Shown: positions 8,674-15,881, counted from the first letter of the stretch. The stretch is DNA of 36,732 nt from JBCDCE01 sp039182515 (GCA_039182515.1 JBCDCE010000038.1:1-36732), one strand, 5' to 3'. Numbers and translations: made by a program. Notes: generated by a model not told the origin, from the sequence alone.

Positions 8674-9549
8674 ATGCCTGAAACGCGATCGTCAAACGAG
8701 CCAGGGGCTGTGCAAAGGCAGTCCTTGAAGCTTTCGTTAACTGTGACCCACGCGTTTTATGCGCCTCAGCCCGCAGACTTGCGCGTTGTGCCGCAAGACC
8801 CTCAGGCGTTTTCTGAAGCGGAACTGACCGTTCGGGCGGATGGGCCTCGGATCGAAATATATGGGCGCGCGGATGCGGAGTTGCCCGATCTTTTCGCCCT
8901 TTTGGTCAAGACGAGCTCAAGTGATCTTTTTGATCTCACCCCAGGCATCTCTCAAGGGCTCGTGAGCGTTCAACCCATATGGGCGCGCGGCAACAGCCAG
9001 GCCCAACCTCAAATCTGGAGATTTAACCCTAAAGCGTCCGATCAAATGCCGCGTGATGACGAGTCTAAAAACGTTTTGGCGGTTTTGAACGTGGTTCCGA
9101 AAAAGGACACAGAGGGGGCGCAGAATTTGGTGGTGTCTTTTGACAGCGTGGCGGTGCACTGGAGCTATGCCTTCCTTGGGGCTGATTTGGAGCGGCCCCT
9201 TCGGATTGTGCCTTTGCATACACCGGAAGCCGATGGTCCATTATCTGAGGGCCCATCATCCGGGGGCCCATCACCTGAGGGCTCTGCACCTGAGACGATC
9301 TCATTTGAAGATCTTGGCCTCCAACATTTGGAATGTGGTCAAACGGCCCGCGTTTTTTGCTCGAAAGAGCCTTTGAAGGCGCAAGCTGTGTCTCCTAACC
9401 GGTTTTCGTTGGAAAGCAGCGACGGCACAGATAGCAAAGTTATTGTCTCCGTCTTGCCCACAGCTGGGCCAACCCAAATTCGCCGATTTGCAACATTACG
9501 AGGAGGGGCGCGCGCCTTTGAAGCGCTGATGTTTGTCTCTCTCTTTTGA
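8674..9549 (+). CDS. Unrecognised 291-residue protein paired with the tail-sheath gene
   Basis: I recognise no family. The protein has no signal peptide and no membrane segment. Residues about 10-190 look beta-rich (alternating strands such as LSLTVTHAFY and IEIYGRAD). A proline/serine/glycine/glutamate linker at about 188-207 comes from four 15-base tandem repeats, and a second beta-rich part follows to the end. The start ATG 8674 has GGGAAAG upstream, and other in-frame starts lie inside the oxidoreductase gene. It ends 15 bases before the sheath ATG, so the two are almost certainly one unit. By position it could be a tail-terminator or cap-like partner (the role of Pvc16-type proteins in contractile injection systems), but I see no motif that proves it. 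Confidence 0.75.
   Translation: MPETRSSNEPGAVQRQSLKLSLTVTHAFYAPQPADLRVVPQDPQAFSEAELTVRADGPRIEIYGRADAELPDLFALLVKTSSSDLFDLTPGISQGLVSVQPIWARGNSQAQPQIWRFNPKASDQMPRDDESKNVLAVLNVVPKKDTEGAQNLVVSFDSVAVHWSYAFLGADLERPLRIVPLHTPEADGPLSEGPSSGGPSPEGSAPETISFEDLGLQHLECGQTARVFCSKEPLKAQAVSPNRFSLESSDGTDSKVIVSVLPTAGPTQIRRFATLRGGARAFEALMFVSLF
9235..9294 (+). repeat. Four 15-bp tandem repeats encoding a Pro/Ser/Gly/Glu linker
   Basis: Four consecutive 15-base units, beginning GGTCCATTATCTGAG and continuing with GGCCCATCATCCGGG, GGCCCATCACCTGAG and GGCTCTGCACCTGAG, keep the frame and encode a flexible linker of the form GPxxE repeated. Unit number could change without frameshift. Confidence 0.8.
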
Positions 9550-9564
9550 ATTGGACTTTAAACC

Positions 9565-11106
9565 ATGGGTGTAAAAACGCCTGGTGTTTATATTGAAGAA
9601 GTGAGTGCTTTTCCGACCTCTATTGCGCAGGTCGAAACCGCTGTTCCAGCCTTTATTGGCTATACAGAGACATCCCCTGAATCTGAGCGAGAGGCGGCGC
9701 CTGGGACCATGAAACGGCCCGTTCAGCGGATCGATAGCCTGCGGGATTTCGAGCATGTTTTTGGGGGGCCGCCGCAGCCCCGTTTTGCACTTTCAAAATT
9801 TGAGCAGGTCTCAGATCCGTCTCCTTTGAGCGACGTGGGCAGCGCGCTCGACCCTGACCCGATGCGCCGCAGGCCTGAGATGGCGCGCGCCTATGGCTTT
9901 GAGCGTGTGACGCCAAACTTTGGGCTTTATGACGCCATGCGCCTCTATTTCGCCAACGGGGGCGGGCGCTGTTATGTGGTCTCTGTTGGAAGCTACGGTG
10001 ATGAGATTGCTGCGGCGCCGATGATTGAGGCGCTTCAAGCGCTCAAAGAGGAGCCTTCGATCACGCTTGTTGTGATCCCAGAGCTTGCCCACTTGTCCTA
10101 TAATGATGTGACGACTGTTCAAGCCGTGCTGCTCAGGCATTGCGGGCAAGACATGGGCAATCGATTTGCTCTTTTGGACGTGCCCGCTGGATATTTGGAG
10201 CTGTCAGGGCCGCGCGGAAAGCCCATCGAGCGGTTTCGCCAGAGTTTGCCGGAGGCCAACCGCGACTATGCTGCGGCCTATTATCCCTGGCTCGAGACAA
10301 CCCAATGGAGCGTGACAGATCTAGATCTTCGTTGGATTGATACGGGGAGCCGCGAGGTGATGTTTGCGCTTTTACGGAGCTCTGTTGGCGACGATGCTGC
10401 GGCGCTTTCTTTGATTGAAGATCTCAGCGGCCCGGATGCCCCGAAAGCCGGGAGTGCCAAACACGCACATCTGCTGCGAAGTCTTCCGCTTTATGAGAGC
10501 TGTTTGAACGCCATAGCAGAGCTTTTGAATGTCCAACCTGCTGCGGCTGCGGTGGCGGGCGTTTACGGGGCCATGGATGAAGCAAGAGGTGTTTGGACGG
10601 CGCCTGCGGGTCAGAGCCTTAATCTTGTTGTGATGCCCAGCGTCAACCTCACGGATCAAGATCAATCTGAACTTTTTGCGCCAAGTCTCGGGGCTTCGAT
10701 TAATCCGATCCGGAGATTTAAAGGGCGCGGTACGCTGGTTTGGGGGGCGCGCACGCTTGCGGATCCTGCTTCAGACTGGCGCTATGTGCCCGTGCGCCGC
10801 TTGGCCCTTATGCTTGAGGCCTCTTTGCAAGATGCGCTGAGGTCTTTTGTTTTTGAGGCCAACGATGCGGCCACTTGGGCGCTTGTGACACAAAGCTTTG
10901 AGGCTTTTTTGATGGGTCTTTGGCGGAATGGCGCTTTGGTCGGCACAAAGCCTGAAGAGGCTTTTGCAGTGCGCGTTGGGCTTGGCTCAACCATGACAGA
11001 GCAGGATTTGGAGGCTGGTATCTTGCGGGTGTCGGTCTTGTTTGCTGTGGTGCGCCCCGCGGAATTTATGGCCCTGTCACTAAAGCAGAAGATGGTCGCA
11101 CCGTAG
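9565..11106 (+). CDS. Contractile phage-tail sheath-like protein
   Basis: A 513-residue protein with the hallmarks of tail sheath proteins of myophages and extracellular contractile injection systems. It starts with TPGVYIEEV, has the middle-domain pattern NFGLYDAMRLYFANGGGRCYVV, then the strongly conserved VAGVYGAMDEARGVWTAPAG (about residue 327) and RGTLVWGARTL (about 388), and a C-terminal domain with RRLALMLEASLQ and GLWRNGALVGTKPEEAF. Sheath subunits stack around an inner tube and contract to drive it through a membrane. Here no tube, baseplate, spike or AAA+ gene is found next to it; the next gene is a convergent oxidoreductase. The only partner is the 291-residue protein upstream. The family call is firm, but whether it contracts, and around what, is unknown. 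Confidence 0.9.
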   Translation: MGVKTPGVYIEEVSAFPTSIAQVETAVPAFIGYTETSPESEREAAPGTMKRPVQRIDSLRDFEHVFGGPPQPRFALSKFEQVSDPSPLSDVGSALDPDPMRRRPEMARAYGFERVTPNFGLYDAMRLYFANGGGRCYVVSVGSYGDEIAAAPMIEALQALKEEPSITLVVIPELAHLSYNDVTTVQAVLLRHCGQDMGNRFALLDVPAGYLELSGPRGKPIERFRQSLPEANRDYAAAYYPWLETTQWSVTDLDLRWIDTGSREVMFALLRSSVGDDAAALSLIEDLSGPDAPKAGSAKHAHLLRSLPLYESCLNAIAELLNVQPAAAAVAGVYGAMDEARGVWTAPAGQSLNLVVMPSVNLTDQDQSELFAPSLGASINPIRRFKGRGTLVWGARTLADPASDWRYVPVRRLALMLEASLQDALRSFVFEANDAATWALVTQSFEAFLMGLWRNGALVGTKPEEAFAVRVGLGSTMTEQDLEAGILRVSVLFAVVRPAEFMALSLKQKMVAP

Positions 11107-11133
11107 CTGTGCAGCGCACTTGCGGGCGGAGGC

Positions 11134-11175
11134 TGGGGCGCTGCCCCAGACCCCGGAGTATTTTTCACCAGGAAA
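11134..11175 (+). repeat. Dispersed intergenic repeat, copy 1 (divergent)
   Basis: It contains the hairpin TGGGGC-GCT-GCCCCA (11134-11148), then CCCCGGAGTATTTTT and CCAGGAAAAA. The same order of parts is found inverted at 25578-25641 and in part at 27735-27761. Here it sits between the convergent sheath and FAD/GcvT genes, where a terminator is expected; the T-run after the hairpin fits that for the plus strand. Confidence 0.65.
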
Positions 11176-11191
11176 AAAGCGGAACGTGGGT

Positions 11192-13627
11192 TTAGGCGCG
11201 CAGGCGCGCAAAGGCTGGGTCATAAGGCGCGTGGGGGATAACCTCCGCCTCAAAGAGGGAGCCGCAATGATCGAGCTGCATTTTCGTGCCGAGCTCTGCG
11301 AGCTCGGGCAGGACAAAAGCATAAGCCAGGTTGAGGCCTGTGCGGTGGCCCCAATCGCCCGACGTGATTGTGCCCACGACTTGACCGCCTTGCATCAGGG
11401 ACGCGCCACCATGGGCGGGGCCTTGGGTGCTATCAATTTTGAGCGTGACGCGGAGGCGCTCTGGGCCTTGGGCTTGGCGCTTGAGGAGGGCGTTTTTGCC
11501 GATGAAATCGCCTTTGTCGAGTTTGACGAAGCGCGCAAGGCCCGTCTCGAAAGGGTCGAACTCTGTGAGAAGATCGGCTTTCCAATGCAGAAAGCCTTTT
11601 TCCATGCGCATGCTTTCAACAGCGCGCGCGCCAAAAAGGCCTAGGCCATGGGCTTTGCCTGCCTCTCGGAGCGTTTGGTAAGCGGCATAGAGCGAGGCAT
11701 TGGGCACGTGGATCTCATAGGCCAATTCGCCCGAAAAGCTCACCGCCATGACCGTGGCCGGGGCAAAACCGATATGTGTTTCGCACACCGAGAGCCAAGG
11801 GAAGGCCTTTTTCGACCAATCGCCACGCGCCACACTTGAGAGGAGCGCGCGGGATTTGGGGCCTGCGATCACAAGGATGGTTTGATCGTTGGTGAGGATT
11901 TTGATCTCAACGTCTTCGCCGGGCTCAAGATGCATTTGAAGCCAGTCCATATCGTGCAATTCGCTGGCCGCTGCAGAGCCGTACCAGAGCCGCTCTGGGC
12001 CGAGATGGCTGGCTGGCAGGTTGGCGACAGTTGCTTCGCCTTTAACCATGCCGTGATGGTTCAAAAGATAGCCCAAACCCACGCGGCCTTCGCGCTTTGT
12101 GACGGTGCCACAGAACATCCGGTCCAAAAACGCGTGCCGATCCGCACCGGTAATTTCGAACCTATTGAAGCCGTTGACCTCACAAAGTCCCACGTTTTCT
12201 TGCAGATTTCGAACTTCTGAGCCGACGATGTCGAAGGTTTCGTCAAAATCGAAGGTAAGAGACGGGTGGAAATCAGGCGAGGGCTTGATGTACTCCATCC
12301 GCTCCCAGCCATTGACCACTGTAAAGCTTACACCTTCCGCGGCAAGTACTGGCGTGAGCGGTGTTGTCTTGGCATTGCGCCCGGCGGGGCGGTGCTCGTG
12401 GGGAAAGTGGAAGCGGAACTCGTTTTGATAGTCTTCAATGGCTTTGAGCGACGTCAGTTCGACGTTTGTGTGGCCCGCAAAGCGGCGCGGATCGAGGGGC
12501 CAGGTGTCGTAGCAGGCTTCCCCATGGACAATCTGTTGGGCCAAGAGCCAGCCGTGGCCGCCGCCTTCGCCAAGGCCCGCGCGCAGACCGATGATGCAGA
12601 AAGCGTTGCGCTTGCCGGGGATAGGGCCCACGAGCGGCGCGCCGTCGATGGTGTAGGTAATGGGGCCGTTCACAACGCGCTTGATGCCGGTCTCTGCCAA
12701 AACAGGCATACGAGCAAAAGCGCCTTCCAGCACGTCCATCACCCGGTCGAGATCATCGGGGCAGAGGTCGTTGGAGAAATCTGGGCTGATGCCATCGAGC
12801 CCCCAAGTTTTGCAGTCTTGCTCGTAAAAGCCGATGAGCAGCCCGCCTTTTTCCTGGCGTGAATAGTAATCCGAGATTGGGCAGCGCAAGAGCGGCATGC
12901 GGTGGCCAGCCTCTGCGATCGCAGGGATGTCCTCGGTGACGAAATACTGATGCTCCATGGAGGCCACAGGGTGGTGCACGCCCATCATGGCGCCGACTTC
13001 GTTCACCCGGTAGCCGCAGGCGTTCACCACGATATCGCAATCGATGGTGCCTTGGGTGGTTTCAACCGTCCAGGTGTCGTCGGCCTTTTGGGTGAGGCTT
13101 GTCACGGCGGTGTTGCGGTAGACTTCTGCGCCCGCTTTACGGGCATGGAAGGCCAAGGCTTGGCAGAGCTGGGCGGGGTCAATGTCGCCATCCTCGCCAT
13201 CCCAAAGTCCGCCGATGAGGTTTTCGGTGGAAATGAGCGGGTGGCGGCGGGCGCATTCTTCTGCGTCTAGAATTTCATACTCAACGCCCATACCGCGCGC
13301 CATGGAGGCGAAGTGGCGATAGCCCTGCATATGGCCTTCGGTGTTGGCGAGCCGGATGCCGCCGTCGCCGTGATGATAGCCCACAGGATATTCGGGATCA
13401 TCACGCAGCTTTTTGTAAAGCTGGATGGAGTGGGATTTGAGGCCAACCATGGTTTGGTTCATGCCGAAGTTCGTCACCTGCGCAGCAGAGTGCCAGGTGG
13501 TGCCGGAGGTCAGCTCATCGCGCTCGACAAGCACCACGTCGCTCCAGCCTTCTTGCACCAAGTGATAGAGCGTAGAGCAGCCCGCAATGCCGCCTCCGAT
13601 AACAACAACTTTGGTGCGCGATTTCAT
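11192..13627 (-). CDS. FAD-dependent oxidoreductase-GcvT fusion (dimethylglycine/sarcosine dehydrogenase-like)
   Basis: An 811-residue enzyme. The N-terminal FAD domain has VVVIGGGIAGCSTLYHL (residues 7-23) and SGTTWHSAA, where the histidine (H46) matches the covalent FAD attachment site of dimethylglycine dehydrogenases. A short FAO-type linker domain follows at about 390-440. The rest is a GcvT aminomethyltransferase domain with its C-terminal barrel (MRMEKGFLHWKADL, then GKNALL). Family members oxidise an N-methyl group and pass the one-carbon unit to tetrahydrofolate in the second domain. The exact substrate (dimethylglycine, sarcosine or another methylated compound) is open. It is divergent from the LysR gene. 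The ribosome site AGGAG lies nine bases from ATG but inside the arm of a perfect hairpin. Confidence 0.88.
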   Translation of the reverse strand: MKSRTKVVVIGGGIAGCSTLYHLVQEGWSDVVLVERDELTSGTTWHSAAQVTNFGMNQTMVGLKSHSIQLYKKLRDDPEYPVGYHHGDGGIRLANTEGHMQGYRHFASMARGMGVEYEILDAEECARRHPLISTENLIGGLWDGEDGDIDPAQLCQALAFHARKAGAEVYRNTAVTSLTQKADDTWTVETTQGTIDCDIVVNACGYRVNEVGAMMGVHHPVASMEHQYFVTEDIPAIAEAGHRMPLLRCPISDYYSRQEKGGLLIGFYEQDCKTWGLDGISPDFSNDLCPDDLDRVMDVLEGAFARMPVLAETGIKRVVNGPITYTIDGAPLVGPIPGKRNAFCIIGLRAGLGEGGGHGWLLAQQIVHGEACYDTWPLDPRRFAGHTNVELTSLKAIEDYQNEFRFHFPHEHRPAGRNAKTTPLTPVLAAEGVSFTVVNGWERMEYIKPSPDFHPSLTFDFDETFDIVGSEVRNLQENVGLCEVNGFNRFEITGADRHAFLDRMFCGTVTKREGRVGLGYLLNHHGMVKGEATVANLPASHLGPERLWYGSAAASELHDMDWLQMHLEPGEDVEIKILTNDQTILVIAGPKSRALLSSVARGDWSKKAFPWLSVCETHIGFAPATVMAVSFSGELAYEIHVPNASLYAAYQTLREAGKAHGLGLFGARAVESMRMEKGFLHWKADLLTEFDPFETGLARFVKLDKGDFIGKNALLKRQAQGPERLRVTLKIDSTQGPAHGGASLMQGGQVVGTITSGDWGHRTGLNLAYAFVLPELAELGTKMQLDHCGSLFEAEVIPHAPYDPAFARLRA

Positions 13628-13636
13628 GGGGCCTGT

Positions 13637-13661
13637 CTCCTGAGGGGGCTTCGCTCAGGAG
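13637..13661 (-). promoter_or_regulatory. Hairpin sequestering the Shine-Dalgarno site of the FAD/GcvT gene
   Basis: Read on the minus strand, CTCCTGAG and CTCAGGAG form a perfect 8-bp stem around a 9-base loop (CGAAGCCCC). The 3' arm contains the whole AGGAG ribosome binding site, followed by nine bases and the ATG. Folding would block initiation. It could act as a thermosensor, a target for a small RNA or protein, or a translational brake. Confidence 0.55.
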
Positions 13662-13681
13662 CATCGCAAATCGGCTATCCG

Positions 13682-13710
13682 TTGAAAATGAGTTTAATGA
13701 GAGATATTAC
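13682..13710 (+). promoter_or_regulatory. Likely lysR promoter with LysR-type dyad
   Basis: TTGAAA (13682-13687) and TATTAC (13705-13710), spaced 17 bases apart, resemble a housekeeping promoter for the LysR gene. Within it, TAAT-N7-ATTA (13695-13709) is a dyad of the kind bound by LysR-type regulators, which suggests autoregulation and control of the divergent FAD/GcvT gene. Both are predictions from pattern alone. Confidence 0.45.
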
Positions 13711-13712
13711 CT

Positions 13713-13752
13713 CTGAAAAACAGAAAAACAGAAAAACAGAAAAACAGAAAAA
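13713..13752 (+). repeat. Tandem 8-bp repeat (CAGAAAAA) before the LysR gene
   Basis: Four perfect copies of CAGAAAAA (13721-13752) are preceded by a partial fifth copy (TCTGAAAAA). The array ends at the TAGG just before the LysR ATG at 13762 and follows the predicted promoter, so it would form most of the 5' leader. A TAG at 13753 in the gene's frame rules out translation through the repeat. Confidence 0.85.
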
Positions 13753-13761
13753 TAGGTGCTC

Positions 13762-14691
13762 ATGTCTCTGTCTTTGCGTGCAATGCGCTACGTACAAGCG
13801 GCCCTCAAGCTGGGCAGTTTATCGGCTGCAGCGGAGGCGATGCATGTGGCACCCTCCGCGATCTCAACCGCTTTGGCGCAGGCAGAAGAGGCCTTTGGGC
13901 TCAAGCTCGTAACGCGCGCGCGGGCCAAGGGGATCTTTCCAACGCTGGCAGGGCGCGACGTAGCGCGGCGCATTGATGATCTCTTGGAGCGCTATGACGC
14001 GATGCTTATGGACGTCTCGACCCTGCAAGCAGGCCTCTCTGGCACGCTCTCGGTGGGGTACAATGCACCCATCGCGCCTGCGTTTTTGCCCCGCATCATG
14101 GCGGAGTTGCGCCACAAACATCCTGAGATCACTTTTTCCTTTTTTGATGGGGACAACTCGAGCGCCCAAGAGGGGCTTTTGAGCGGCCAGTTCGATGTGA
14201 TCCTTTTTGTGGAGGAGTTGCCGAACCCGCAGATCGAAACGCTGCCGCTGATCTTCGCGCCGACCTATTGTTTGTGCTCCATCGATCATCCTTTTGCTGC
14301 GCTGGAGGAGGTCTGTGTGGCACAGATCCAAACCGAGCCTCTTGTGCTCTTAGACAGACCCGCCGCGCGGACTTATTACTTGGACCTTTTAGAGCAAAGC
14401 GGTGCTGAGTTGGACATCGTGGCCACGGCCAATTCCACCGAAATGGTGCGCTCGCTTGTGGCGCTGGGTACAGGCGTTTCGCTGCTTAATATGCGGCCCG
14501 GTGATATGCCGAGCTATGCAGGCAAGGCCGTGGCTTGTGTGCCGATTGCAGGCAGTTCACATGGCGTGAGCTTGTCCCTGGGCTTTGCCCCAGGGCCGAA
14601 GCGGCGGCTTTTGGAAGTGTTCATCGCGGCTTGTCTTACCTACTTCGACGAGGGCGGAGGTCCTGAGGTGACTGTTTCAACTTTGGAGTAG
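13762..14691 (+). CDS. LysR-family transcriptional regulator
   Basis: A 309-residue regulator with the N-terminal winged helix-turn-helix at about residues 3-62 (AALKLGSLSAAAEAMHVAPSAISTALAQAEEAFG) and a LysR substrate-binding domain from about 90 to the end. ATG 13762 is chosen over GTG 13756 because of family alignment, although its ribosome site (TAGG) is weak. It is divergent from the FAD/GcvT gene with 134 bases between them, the classic layout for a LysR regulator controlling its neighbour. Its effector is likely a substrate or product of the demethylation pathway. The leader carries the CAGAAAAA tandem repeat. Confidence 0.88.
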   Translation: MSLSLRAMRYVQAALKLGSLSAAAEAMHVAPSAISTALAQAEEAFGLKLVTRARAKGIFPTLAGRDVARRIDDLLERYDAMLMDVSTLQAGLSGTLSVGYNAPIAPAFLPRIMAELRHKHPEITFSFFDGDNSSAQEGLLSGQFDVILFVEELPNPQIETLPLIFAPTYCLCSIDHPFAALEEVCVAQIQTEPLVLLDRPAARTYYLDLLEQSGAELDIVATANSTEMVRSLVALGTGVSLLNMRPGDMPSYAGKAVACVPIAGSSHGVSLSLGFAPGPKRRLLEVFIAACLTYFDEGGGPEVTVSTLE

Positions 14692-14730
14692 CTTAGTTTG
14701 CTGCGGTGGTTCAGCGGCAAGATCGTCATT

Positions 14731-14745
14731 GTCTGGTTTGAGCCC
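14731..14745 (+). repeat. 15-bp direct repeat, left copy
   Basis: GTCTGGTTTGAGCCC occurs here and again at 15492-15506; the pair flanks the AT-rich orphan gene 14829-15275 and its downstream gap. Both copies are preceded by AT, with one differing base between. It could mark the ends of an inserted segment or be a dispersed repeat. Confidence 0.5.
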
Positions 14746-14828
14746 AGAGTGTCAGGCGCTGACAGAAAAACAAATGTCTGCTAACCCGCTAACGTTGAAA
14801 TTTTACTGAACAGCAGAAAGGTAGCTCA

Positions 14829-15275
14829 TTGGCTAGTCTAAATGCGCCAAGAAGCTTCGTTATGAAAAGCGATTGGATCTCTTTCGAATGGCCCGGTGGC
14901 CGTGGTGTGGAAGTCGCGGAGGTGAGAGTCGTTTTGAGCGACCTGGCACTTTATTTTAGTTCTCCAATGATCTTAGATGGCAATACCTTAGCTCTTATCC
15001 TCGCATCGAGCGATGCTGGCCCTATCTCGGTGGCGGCAGAGATTATGGACGAACGGGATTTGACGGAATCCGAAATCGAGCAGTTCGGATTTTCGTTTCA
15101 ATACTTGCATTTGATAATCGGTCGAACCACGGATCCGAAAGCTGCTAAGTCTTTTGTAAAATCGAAGTTTCCATCATGGGCTAAGGTTTACTTCATTGAT
15201 GAACATCCGAATGGGCGCCCAGAAGTAGAACCCTACACTGGTCCTTCCCAAACTCTCGTTCACGGTAAATACTAA
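14829..15275 (+). CDS. Hypothetical 148-residue protein, AT-rich
   Basis: I do not recognise this protein. It is soluble, with no signal peptide or membrane helix, and mixes alpha and beta predictions (VRVVLSDLALYFSS; FQYLHLIIGR). The start may be TTG 14829, supported by AGAAAGG at a spacing of seven bases, or ATG 14862 (MKSDWISFEW), which lacks a clear site. Base and codon use is visibly more AT-rich than in the genes on either side (for example TTTTAGTTCTCC, ATCTTAGATGGC). The gene stands alone between the LysR gene and a 600-base gap and is bracketed by 15-bp direct repeats. Together these suggest acquisition by transfer. No function can be offered. Confidence 0.65.
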   Translation: MASLNAPRSFVMKSDWISFEWPGGRGVEVAEVRVVLSDLALYFSSPMILDGNTLALILASSDAGPISVAAEIMDERDLTESEIEQFGFSFQYLHLIIGRTTDPKAAKSFVKSKFPSWAKVYFIDEHPNGRPEVEPYTGPSQTLVHGKY

Positions 15276-15491
15276 TTCCCTCTGCATTTGAAAGACGGGC
15301 CAATTGATCGCTAGTGATCTGACCAAGCTGGTACCACAAGGTGGACATTCACACGGAGGAATTGATTAAGAGAAGTTTCTATAGGAAAGATTCAACCGCT
15401 CAAATGTCTGTCAATGGGGTGGAGGCGTTGAGGTGACGGTGAGGGGCTAGAGTAGGAATTCGGATTTTGCGTCGTGTGATCTGAGATGATC

Positions 15492-15506
15492 GTCTGGTTT
15501 GAGCCC
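15492..15506 (+). repeat. 15-bp direct repeat, right copy
   Basis: Identical to GTCTGGTTTGAGCCC at 14731-14745, in the same orientation, 760 bases apart. See the left copy. Confidence 0.5.
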
Positions 15507-15523
15507 TCAAGGACGTTTCTTCC

Positions 15524-15587
15524 CAAGCGCCAAAGGAGCGAGGCAAAGGGCCAAGGGCCCGCCGCTTTGGGTGGTCTTGGCGCCTTG
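15524..15587. other. Candidate structured RNA or large imperfect palindrome
   Basis: CAAGCGCCAA (15524-15533) pairs with TTGGCGCCTTG (15577-15587) apart from one bulged base. Between them, GGCAAAG can pair with CTTTG, and GGGCC-AA-GGGCCC gives further pairing. The result is a long stem in DNA without a gene. It could be part of a small RNA or a dispersed intergenic repeat. Confidence 0.35.
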
Positions 15588-15699
15588 AATGCGCGGAAGA
15601 GGCACTTGGCGGCTATAAAGCGCTGTCGAATGTCTGGGAAAGCGCCACCCCACGGTCAGGCGCTGTCGCGGCACAGGTCTCAGATCCGCTCTTTTCAGG

Positions 15700-15724
15700 G
15701 CCGTGCCCGACCTTGGGTGGGCGT
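15700..15724 (+). repeat. Palindromic intergenic element, partial copy
   Basis: GCCGTGCCCGACCT followed by TGGGTGGGCGTC matches the inverse of 15791-15826 (GCCGCGCCCGACCT...GGGCGCTC), which lies 70 bases away in opposite orientation. It belongs to the GCGCCCGACC family seen also at 357-389 and 18544-18598. Confidence 0.5.
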
Positions 15725-15790
15725 CGTATAACTGCATTGATGCGCTCTATCTTTGAGATTTGCCTCAATGGCCATTTCTAAACACAAACG

Positions 15791-15856
15791 GTGAGAGCGC
15801 CCTCCCGGGGTAGGTCGGGCGCGGCCCGGCGGCACGGCGTGCCTTTGTTCCGGGCC
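15791..15856 (-). repeat. Bipartite palindromic element downstream of the DmdA-like gene
   Basis: On the minus strand, GGCCCGG...CCGGGCC (outer arms 15850-15856 and 15823-15829) encloses GGCAC-GCC-GTGCC, and is followed at once by GCGCCCGACC...GGGAGGGCGC. It begins 25 bases after the stop codon of the DmdA-like gene, so it probably shapes the 3' end of that mRNA. There is no T-run. It has the same two-hairpin plan as 337-389. Confidence 0.6.
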
Positions 15857-15881
15857 AATACCTCAACAGCGTTGTCAGTAT

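Larger units (their letters stand above)
15276..15881. other. Gene-poor 606-base stretch with repeats and structured segments
   Basis: No convincing gene was found. The left half (15276-15480) is plain intergenic DNA with no coding signal I trust. The right half holds the right copy of the 15-bp direct repeat, an inverted-repeat segment at 15524-15587, a palindrome at 15700-15724 and a double hairpin at 15791-15856. Short open frames on both strands at 15486-15737 read as low-complexity arginine/glycine-rich translations of the repeats and have no ribosome sites. Confidence 0.6.

Noticed and set aside
14750..14764. Hairpin TGTCAG-GCG-CTGACA after the LysR gene as a terminator
   Set aside because: It is followed by A-rich, not T-rich, sequence on the plus strand, so it does not fit a Rho-independent terminator for lysR.
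15310..15420. Possible insertion-sequence remnant
   Set aside because: A fragment reading KVDIHTEELIKRSF looked transposase-like, but it is too short, has no matching ends and is interrupted by stops.
15486..15737. Short open frames on both strands in the gene-poor stretch
   Set aside because: There are no ribosome sites, the products are low-complexity, and the DNA consists of inverted repeats.
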